Part shown: piece after piece, positions 17,797 to 26,000 of the stretch
Numbering within the stretch: the first letter of the stretch is position 1
Layout of the letters: each line of letters starts with the position of its first letter
Assembly: GCF_900102545.1 (NCBI RefSeq)
Contig: NZ_FNBN01000003.1
Location: 1,293,461-1,357,460, forward strand
Direction: 5' to 3'
Source: Chitinophaga filiformis
GTDB taxonomy: Bacteria; Bacteroidota; Bacteroidia; Chitinophagales; Chitinophagaceae
Length of the DNA stretch: 64,000 nt
Notes under the pieces: model-generated
The model's input: only the letters and a program-made list of their open reading frames with translations
What the model was told of the DNA's origin: nothing
The model's database searches: none
Translations under genes and position numbers: made by a program

Positions 17797-18849
17797 TTAT
17801 TGTCCTGCGATAGTGTATGCATTCAATGTATGATCACACAAAGCCAGCAGCTGATCTCCTTTTACAATGAAGTCAGTAATACGTTCTTTCCCCTGAAGCG
17901 GAATGTGGAGTGTATAGATGTATGCACCATTATCCAGCGAATACACGTCGATGATCTCGGTATCCCGTCTGGCCTGCCACGGCTCATTGTCCGCCACCAG
18001 GGTAGAAAGTATATAGATCCTGTTGTCTGCCACCTTTGCCCGGCTGTTTACATAAGCAGGCGGCGCGGAGAACTTACTGCCGCCGGAAGATAGCCTCGCC
18101 ACCTGTATTTTAGCCATGGTATTGGTGTCCAGGGTATGACCTGTATAGAGTGTGTGCAGGTTGGTATCCAGTGCGACAAACTCATTCCGGTAGTGGTATA
18201 CATAGACCAGCTTACCCGTCTGTTTATCATAGTCCAATGTGCCGTCTGTACAGAAGATACCATCCACCTGCTTTTTGATGATATCCTTTCCCAGGGTTAC
18301 ATAAGGAGAATCTGTTTTTATCTTTGTCAGTATGTTGCGGCTGTTGCCCAGGGAATCCTGATGAATACTGCGTGATATGAAGGAAGTTGCAGAGACATTT
18401 TGCAGCATGTTAAAGAAGCAGCTTTGCTGCAGGAACCGGCTCATACGCAGATCATCCAGTCTTCCCCTGTAGAGCGTAGGCGTGCTTCCCTCTGCCATAT
18501 ATATCGCGGGAGAATCTACCATTATCCTTGCCAGCTTCCAGGCATAACGTTCACCTGGTGTGAGTTTCAACGTTAAAGACTGTGTATCCTTTAAGTGCTG
18601 ATCTGCTACAAACAAATGCTGCGAAGCAGAATAGTTGCCCAGGTAAATATGTTCATCGGTATGCCCCGCAATATAATAGGCGGGATACTTTAACTCCAGC
18701 GAACCTGTCAATGTTGCCGCCGGCAGTACCTTACGGCTAAAGCCGTTCTTCCTGTCATTAGGCTTATCTGCAAACGCATACAGGATCAGCACGAGAGCAA
18801 TACAAACCACCACACAGAGTGCGGCAAATCGAAAGGGTTGTTGCATCAT
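17797..18849 (-). CDS. Membrane-anchored propeller-like protein
   Basis: The 350-residue product has one N-terminal membrane anchor (about 8-27, FAALCVVVCIALVLILYAF) and then an extracytoplasmic β-rich body with repeated 'YxADxxxHxYxGxx' type strands, consistent with a six-bladed β-propeller. It starts 11 bases after the MauE-type gene and precedes the small Cys-rich peptide, so the three are probably one operon. I know of similar MauE / propeller / peptide groupings in Chitinophaga but of no assigned function. Confidence 0.6.
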   Translation of the reverse strand: MMQQPFRFAALCVVVCIALVLILYAFADKPNDRKNGFSRKVLPAATLTGSLELKYPAYYIAGHTDEHIYLGNYSASQHLFVADQHLKDTQSLTLKLTPGERYAWKLARIMVDSPAIYMAEGSTPTLYRGRLDDLRMSRFLQQSCFFNMLQNVSATSFISRSIHQDSLGNSRNILTKIKTDSPYVTLGKDIIKKQVDGIFCTDGTLDYDKQTGKLVYVYHYRNEFVALDTNLHTLYTGHTLDTNTMAKIQVARLSSGGSKFSAPPAYVNSRAKVADNRIYILSTLVADNEPWQARRDTEIIDVYSLDNGAYIYTLHIPLQGKERITDFIVKGDQLLALCDHTLNAYTIAGQ

Positions 18850-18860
18850 TGTTGGTTCAG

Positions 18861-19307
18861 TTAAACGTGGATCAGTTCAGACGAAGACGGATGCTCATCC
18901 GGTTGCTTTGTATAAAGCCACATGCCCAGCAGTGCAAGGAGCATAAAAACAATATTAAAATAGAGATGCTGTGTCCAGCTCATTTGGGAGATAACGCCTC
19001 CGCAGGAGCAGGGAATTTTTTCAGATAAAGTGAGCAGCACTACAATGTAGACGGTAAAAAGTGTCATGATGGCGAAAGATGCATAGAGCCCGGCACGCCG
19101 GTAACGAGGCATAACAAGCAGCAAAGCGATCACTATTTCGGCTATGGGAACCACGACTGCCAGTACTGGCGCGAAGCGTGTAATAAGAGGAGATTGACCT
19201 ATAACGGCCCGGAAATTTTCATAGTCAATGAATTTACTCGCAGCTGTATACACGAATAATAGAATGAATGAGAGGCGTATCGTCTCCATAACGACTTTTC
19301 TTAACAT
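18861..19307 (-). CDS. MauE/DoxX family redox-associated membrane protein
   Basis: The 148-residue product has four membrane helices. It has the MauE/DoxX marks YTAASKFIDYENF after helix 1 and a Cys pair in KIPCSCGGVIS between helices 3 and 4. MauE proteins help disulfide formation in periplasmic partners. Here the likely partner is the Cys-rich exported peptide two genes downstream, which is an inference from operon order. It starts the three-gene run. Confidence 0.8.
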   Translation of the reverse strand: MLRKVVMETIRLSFILLFVYTAASKFIDYENFRAVIGQSPLITRFAPVLAVVVPIAEIVIALLLVMPRYRRAGLYASFAIMTLFTVYIVVLLTLSEKIPCSCGGVISQMSWTQHLYFNIVFMLLALLGMWLYTKQPDEHPSSSELIHV

Positions 19308-19801
19308 GGAATACTAATTTACAAATGGAGTGACGGAACAAATTTCAGGATAGTCTTCGGGTTCACACTGGCATTCATTGGCTATTTGTCCATTCTAATC
19401 TAAGAAAATATTCTGAATATTGCATGCCCTCCGGGGATTTTTTTTGTCAGTTTGACACATTTGATATTGCCACAGCATTAGGGTTTTAAATACCATCAGC
19501 ATTTCACAGGATTACTCAAACAAAAGACAGACATCACATCCAATGAGTACAGGCATTTGAATTAGATGAAATCGGATAGAAAGTTTTATTCATAATTAAA
19601 TAACTTTTAATATTTTGACAATGTGCCCTGCCCAAGCCGTTTTCAAACTAAACTAAAATGGATTAATTGGTCGGGCATCAGTGTAGCTCCCTGACTGGCA
19701 CAAGCCCCGGCAGATTGTTGTATCATTGTCTCCGTTAAAAAGATATCTTTGTGTAGCTTAAAGTTGCCAGTCACAATTAACCTAAAGAATAATATTGGAG
19801 C
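19308..19801. other. Divergent promoter region
   Basis: About 490 bases without a gene lie between the MauE operon (minus) and the response regulator (plus). One promoter candidate is listed at 19718. I saw no other structure. Confidence 0.45.
19718..19751 (+). promoter_or_regulatory. Candidate promoter for the response regulator
   Basis: TATCTTTG (19744-19751) matches the Bacteroidota -7 element TAnnTTTG. A TTG lies 23 bases upstream (19718-19720), slightly wide of the usual spacing. The gene starts 50 bases downstream. Confidence 0.45.
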
Positions 19802-20203
19802 ATGGGCTATAAAATCCTGATTGCGGATGATGATCTCGAAGACCTGGAACTAATTGAGGAAGCTATTATTGCGGTGGAACCGGAAGCCGAGCTGCACAAA
19901 TTCACCAACGGATTTGCGGCTATGGAATATTTAAATTCCCGCCGGGACAATGAGCTTCCCTGCCTTATCATTCTGGATTATAATATGCCGGAATTGAACG
20001 GCTCGCAGTGGCTCTCTTCAGTAAAGAATCAGACCCGGTATGATCAGATTCCCAAGATTATACTTAGCACTTCCGATGCACCGGTTCATGTAAAGGAATG
20101 TATTGATAGCGGTGCTGCGGAATATATTGTAAAACCAGATACCTTAATGGGCCTTCAAAGCGTCGCAAAGAGGCTGGTAGGTATGTGCAGAAAGCCTACC
20201 TAA
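19802..20203 (+). CDS. Single-domain response regulator
   Basis: The 133-residue product is a receiver domain and nothing else. It has the acidic cluster ADDDLED (9-14), the phospho-acceptor Asp59 in ILDYNMPELNG, the switch Ser/Thr in LSTSDA and the conserved Lys in IVKPD. It most resembles Rcp1-type receivers that pair with phytochrome-like or PAS-rich kinases. Its 3' end overlaps by 4 bases the 3' end of a multi-PAS kinase gene on the other strand, a likely partner. With no output domain it must act by protein contact or phosphorelay. Confidence 0.9.
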   Translation: MGYKILIADDDLEDLELIEEAIIAVEPEAELHKFTNGFAAMEYLNSRRDNELPCLIILDYNMPELNGSQWLSSVKNQTRYDQIPKIILSTSDAPVHVKECIDSGAAEYIVKPDTLMGLQSVAKRLVGMCRKPT

Positions 20204-22641
20204 TCTTTGGGCAGATATATTGTAAAACAGGCACCTTCATCAGGCGTCCCCGTTGCATAGATGTATCCTTTATGATTCTGAACAATTTTTTTACATATAG
20301 CCAGTCCAACGCCAGAGCCTTTTGCATCAGGAAGGTTATTCAGGCGTTGAAAAATTTCAAAGATCCTTTGTGAATAGGCAGGGTTAAAGCCTATGCCGTT
20401 GTCCTGCACTGTTATCCTATAATATTTTTTGAAGGTCTCTATCGCGTGAAAATCGGTTATTTCATACCCGTGTAGCAGTACGTGGGTTATTTTAATGATA
20501 GGTATTCTTTCAGGATGCCTGTATTTGATGGAATTATTGATCAGATTAAAGAAAAGTTGTCTGATCTGAAAGGGAACGGCCCTGACAACAGGCAGAGTGT
20601 CTGTTTCTATATGTGCACCTTTTTGTTCAAATTCTTCTTTATGCTGCATTACTATCTCAGCAAACAACTTGTTCAGATCTACTTCTTCATAGCCGTCACT
20701 GCCAGATGTGGTCCTGGAATAAGTCAACAGATCGTCGATCAGCTGTTTCATCCTTTTTGCCGCCAGAACTGAACGATTGAGGTAATCTTTTGATCTTTCA
20801 TCCAGCTCGTTATTAGCATTATTAAATATGAAATCATTATAGAAATTGATCTTACGCAAAGGTTCCTTCATATCATGCGACGCGGCGTAGCTAAACTGCT
20901 CAAGTTCTTTATTCTGGAATTCCAGCTGAGACAAATATTCCCTCATTTTATCTTCCGCCAGTTTTTTTTCTGTAAGATCCCGCGTTACTTTTGAAAACCC
21001 TATAATATTATTTTCTTTATCATGTAAAGCGGTCAGCACAACGCTGGCCCAAAAAAGGTTGCCGTTTTTCCGGCGCCTCCAGCCTTCGTGAAGCTTTTTC
21101 CCCTTTACAGCGGCTTCTCTAAGCAGTATACCTGGAAGGCCCCGGTCCCGATCATGGTCCAGGTAGAAAATGTCGAAGTTCTGGCCTATGATTTCCTGCT
21201 CCGTATATCCCTTTATTTTTTCCGCTCCCTTATTCCAGTTCTGTACAATACCATTCCTGTCAAGTAAAATGATGGCGTAGTCTTCCACTTCCTCCACCAT
21301 TTTATGATAACGCTCTTCACTCTTTCTGAGCTCCTCTGTTTTCTGCTGCAGATCCATTGTTTTTGCGGCGACCATTTCTTCAAGAGAAGCATTCAGCGTA
21401 CGGTATCTCGCCTCGCTTTCCCGCAGCGCATTTTCTGTTCTTTTTATCTCTGTGATATCAAGTAAAAGATTAATGGCTCCGGTTATTTCCCCCGAATTAT
21501 CAAAGATGGGTTGAGGATGCGGCGCTACATGACGCATAGCTCCGTCAGGCCTGATTACCAGTATCTGTTCTCCATATACGGGACGTTGTTCCTTTAAACA
21601 TACAGCCATTGGGCAACTATCGAGCGGAAGCGGAGAACCATCAGTTTTCAGGATTTTATAAGATCCACACCAGAGCGTTTTACCTACCTCCGGTTCCTGT
21701 CCCCATAGCTTTGAAGCAGCCTCGTTGTACAACTGAATCCGTCCGTCAGCATCTGTAGTATATAATGGAGCCTGTAAGCGCTGTACTAATTCCCGGTAAC
21801 GCATCTCGCTTTTTTCCAACGCCGTATAAAGCTGCTTTTGAGCTGTAATGTCCACTGTAAAACAACGGGTGTGTATGAACTTACCATCCTCCCGATAAAC
21901 ACTGGAATTAATATACACCGTTTTGATACTCCCATCCTTACAAATCAACTCGGATTCATATTGACATAGCGTTTCATTACAGCTTAGCCGGTTGAGAATA
22001 TCCTCGATCTTTTCCTGGTACAGGTGAAACTTTGAAATATGCTGACCTATATATTCTTCCGCAGTGTAACCGAGCATCTCCAGCTCTGCTTTATTCGCCC
22101 ACTTTATGATCCCGTTGGCATCAACCCAATGCAGTCCAATGACGGCATTGTCCACGTAATCCTGCAGCTCTATTGTTTTTCTGTTTAATGCTTTTTCTGT
22201 TTCCTTTTGCTCCGTAATATTATAAAAACAATTGATCGTACCGGTCTGAATACCACTTTCGTTCATGATCGGGACAATATTCGCTCTCACATAGATCCTT
22301 GACTGGTCCGGACGTTCTATGATCAACTCCTGGTCCTTTCTCGGAAGACCATCTTTCAGGCATGCTGCGACCGGAGTCTGATCATGGAGCAGCGGGCTGC
22401 CATCAGCGAGGTATAACTTGTAAGATCCACAGAAACGTTCATTTTTATCACCTGGAACGGGCCGCCTTCCCCACAATTCAGCAGCCTGTTCATTATACTT
22501 CCTGATAACACCCGACATATCGCATACATAAACTGCTGCCGGTAAAAGGTTGAGGATCTGGGCTTCTTCCGGCATCTGGCTGGGCAATGTTTCCCGCATT
22601 GACGGCATTAAATTACTGGGTTCTTCCGGTTGCTGCTGCAT
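20200..22641 (-). CDS. Cytosolic multi-PAS sensor histidine kinase
   Basis: The 813-residue protein has no membrane segment. Four PAS domains occur at about 30-145, 155-270, 280-400 and 440-560. Domains 1 and 3 are a matched pair sharing CGSYK, DGSPL and P.A.CLK. The kinase core follows: phospho-acceptor His in SHDMKEPLRKI (about 590), N box NLINNSIKYR, G1 DNGIGF and G2 GSGVGLAICKKIV. The domain content suggests sensing of a soluble signal or cofactor. It converges on the response regulator at 19802 with a 4-base overlap; the two may work together. Confidence 0.9.
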   Translation of the reverse strand: MQQQPEEPSNLMPSMRETLPSQMPEEAQILNLLPAAVYVCDMSGVIRKYNEQAAELWGRRPVPGDKNERFCGSYKLYLADGSPLLHDQTPVAACLKDGLPRKDQELIIERPDQSRIYVRANIVPIMNESGIQTGTINCFYNITEQKETEKALNRKTIELQDYVDNAVIGLHWVDANGIIKWANKAELEMLGYTAEEYIGQHISKFHLYQEKIEDILNRLSCNETLCQYESELICKDGSIKTVYINSSVYREDGKFIHTRCFTVDITAQKQLYTALEKSEMRYRELVQRLQAPLYTTDADGRIQLYNEAASKLWGQEPEVGKTLWCGSYKILKTDGSPLPLDSCPMAVCLKEQRPVYGEQILVIRPDGAMRHVAPHPQPIFDNSGEITGAINLLLDITEIKRTENALRESEARYRTLNASLEEMVAAKTMDLQQKTEELRKSEERYHKMVEEVEDYAIILLDRNGIVQNWNKGAEKIKGYTEQEIIGQNFDIFYLDHDRDRGLPGILLREAAVKGKKLHEGWRRRKNGNLFWASVVLTALHDKENNIIGFSKVTRDLTEKKLAEDKMREYLSQLEFQNKELEQFSYAASHDMKEPLRKINFYNDFIFNNANNELDERSKDYLNRSVLAAKRMKQLIDDLLTYSRTTSGSDGYEEVDLNKLFAEIVMQHKEEFEQKGAHIETDTLPVVRAVPFQIRQLFFNLINNSIKYRHPERIPIIKITHVLLHGYEITDFHAIETFKKYYRITVQDNGIGFNPAYSQRIFEIFQRLNNLPDAKGSGVGLAICKKIVQNHKGYIYATGTPDEGACFTIYLPKD

Positions 22642-23005
22642 ATATCAAACACAATTATGATGTAAAGGTAAATAAATTAGGGCTGTCAGCAGACTTATTT
22701 AAATAGCACGGACCCTGCTACCGTTGTTCCTATTGCAGCGGCCCGGGGTTTCAGGCCCTCATGAAAGATACTATCAGATAACGATCTATCACCGGAATCA
22801 TCCAGGATAGGAGGGACTCCCGATCTCCAAGGAGCATAGTCTGGCTATTGGAAAACTTCGATTCGGTAGCTGCTTTGATCAAATTAAAACTAAACGGCTT
22901 GAGTCCAGTTAAATACCGAACTCAAGCCGCTTAATATTCTTAATCTTGTCTAAGATTTGGGTGCACTCCAGAAATGAGGCTGCCCTTCTTTTCCAGTTTC
23001 AACTT
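22642..23005. other. Intergenic region
   Basis: Apart from the terminator at 22895 I see no gene or strong element in this 364-base gap. Confidence 0.45.
22895..22929 (-). terminator. Terminator of the giant secreted protein gene
   Basis: Ten-base arms CGGCTTGAGT / ACTCAAGCCG flank a 15-base loop. The minus strand continues TTTAGTTTTAATTT. It marks the end of the 23-35 kb uptake locus. Confidence 0.75.
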
Positions 23006-26000
23006 TTAGCGTTTCACAACTTTCATTGTCTTGCTTTGATCACCTTGTCTGATATTGATATAATAAATACCAGGTTTCAGATTTTGGCCAAGCTGATAGT
23101 ATGTACCGGCAATTATTCTTGTAGAATAAATGATGTTGCCGGCGTTATTAACAATGATAAGCAATGCTGGTGCTTTCGAAGAAGAAGTCATTTTTACATT
23201 AAACACGTTACCGGAAGGATTAGGATATACATCCGTTGTAAAGTCCAGGTTAACGTGAGTGTCCGGTTTGTTGTTGACCGCTGCGATGATATTTTGATTT
23301 GCAGCCGCATTTTGCAGTGTGTCACCGGGCTGTAATGTCCGTACTTCAATAGCTGCTATCGAGCCGCTATAAGGATCATACAATCCCTTTTTAGGATAGA
23401 AAAATACCTGTATCAGACCGGCGTTATCTGCTTTTGCCCTGATGGTTTTTATAACAGCGGTGTTCAACTTGTTACCTGCTGCCTGATAGACGTTGAAGTC
23501 AATAAGGCTGTCGAGGCCATTGCTAGCCCTTATGCTGAATATCCTCTTATTTTTCTCTGTATCCTGTGGCTCAACAAAGTGCAGGCGGATAGCATAAACG
23601 GTATTAGGCGTAAGCCCACGCAGGTAGTAACGCATCTGGGTGATATTGTCTTTGAATATGCGCATATACTCATATACCTGCGGAGGAGCGGGATCAATTA
23701 CATGAGATACATCTACAGGGGAATTGACCTTTTGTACCCAGGTGTAACCTGCATGCCACAGTTTATCTGTGCCGGTAGGGCCTTCAGGAACATATTGTGC
23801 GAAGGTTGTATTGGCATATGGACCAGGAGGCGTTTGCGTTGTACCTGCGTTGATGCCATACAGGGCTGATTGATTTGTCTTTAACACTTCTATACAATAA
23901 TCATCCACCCATAGGGTGCCGAATCCTACTTTAGACACCCAGTAAGTAAGCCCTGTTGCACTGTCGGGTACGTTGATGGTATCTCTTATCTGAGCCCAGT
24001 TGTCCCGGTATGCGATCACAGTATCTACCTGTTTTGAATAGGATGCATTGCCCGTAGACGCGCCAAGGCTGTCTATGAAACCAACGCCATAACCTGCCCA
24101 CCAGGGATAACCGGTGGCGTCTTTATCTACTTTAACCCATTGGGTAAACACGATAAGGCTACCGCCCCTTACTGGTATGGAACCTTGTATGTTTAAAGAG
24201 GTATGCGCCGTAGTGAAACCTAAAGTAGCAGCTTTATCGCCGGAGTGGCCTTTTCCGCTAACGGTGTACACTGCGCCTACAGTGGGGATGGTGTCTTTAT
24301 AAGCTACCCAGTTAATAAGGCCGCTTTCAAAACCATAATTTGGTATTCCTCCACATGAGTCAAACGGCGCGACCGTTACCTGTAGGGTTGCTGAAACGCC
24401 GGAGCCGTCCTGCGTATTGGCGGTGACAGTCAGGCTACCTTGTTTAATGGCAGTGATAAGTCCTGTACTGTCAATCGTCGCTAATGTTGTATTGGAACTG
24501 CTCCAGGTTACTCTTTTAATAGAAGTGTTAGCGGGCAGGAAGTTGACTGCTACCCGCAGCGTATCTCTTTCTCCGACAACGGCAGTAGATGGCTGGAACG
24601 CAAGGCCGGTGGCCAGTACATTGGCTACGTGGATATTGGCCTGTGCCGCAATAGCCGGATTGTCTGCCGAGGTGGCTGTTATTATTACATCCCCTTGTTT
24701 GATGCCGCTGATAGTGCCATTGCTGCTTACTTTAGCTACGGTTGTATCTGAAGATGTCCATACCACCCCTTTATTGCTGGCTTTCACAGGGCTGATGGTA
24801 GCGTTGAGCTGAAGCGCGGAGCCTACAAATACATTGGCTGAAGTGCTGTCCAGCGTTATGGCAGTAGCAGGTATATAGATAACCGTATAGGTTTTGGTAG
24901 CGGTAAAATTGCTTTCTACAGAGGTGGCGGTGATGGTGACCGTGCCCGCTGCTTTTCCTGTTACCACTCCGTTCAGGTCTACAGTAGCGATCGCATTGTC
25001 GGAGGACTTGTATACCAGGTTCCGGTTGGTGGCATTTGCAGGTGTAGTGCTCAGTTTCAGCGTGTCTTTATAGCTTACATAGAGGTTACTGCTATCAGAA
25101 TAGATACTGATCCCCTGGAGCGGAATGATATTCGCTTCGAGGGCGGCTATAGAAGCGCTGTAGGGACCATTGGTAACCCCTTTGGGAATGAAGTTTACCG
25201 TTATTACGCCTGTGACGTCAGCTTTTGCTTCAAGGGTGCGTGTAATCACCGTATTCAGCTTATTACCCGCTGCCTGGTACACGTTGAAGTTGATAAGGCT
25301 GTCGCCACTGGTTTTCACATTAAATACCCGGTTTGCTTTGTCGGCATCGCTGGGTTCAATAAAGTGCAGGCGCAGCGAGTAGTTGGCATTGGGGATCAAA
25401 TTCCGGAAATAATAACGCATCTGGGTCACGTTATACCTCGACACACGCATATACTCATATATCTGGCGGGGTGCAGGTGATGTTACCTGGCTGAGGTCCA
25501 CAGTTGCCGTGATACGTGTGCTTCCGGTATAACCTGCGTGCCATAGTTTGTCGGTTCCACTGGGGCCTTCTGGTACGTATTGACCGATCACCGTATTCTG
25601 ATAAGGTGTTGCCGGGTTAGCCGTTGTACCTGCGTTGATAGCAATCACCGTAGTGTTCACGATCAGCTGCACAGTTTTGGTGAATCCCCCATCTGCTGCG
25701 GAAATGGTGAGTGTAGTAGTGCCCAGTTTAAAACCAGTAGCTATACCATTGGCATCTACAGTAGCGATGGTAGTATCTGCCACCGACCAGTGAAGCGTTT
25801 TATTGGTTGTATTAGCGGGTATAATGGCCGCGGATATCTGCCTGGGTGCATTCATAGTAGCGTATACTATGCTGTCTATGGCAATACCAGTAGATATAGT
25901 GGGTGGAATGACGGTGATCTGTCTGGAACTTGTTTTCCCCCCATCGACCGACGTGACGGTAATGGTGGCGATGCCGGCGTTCATGCCGCTTACATTGCCA

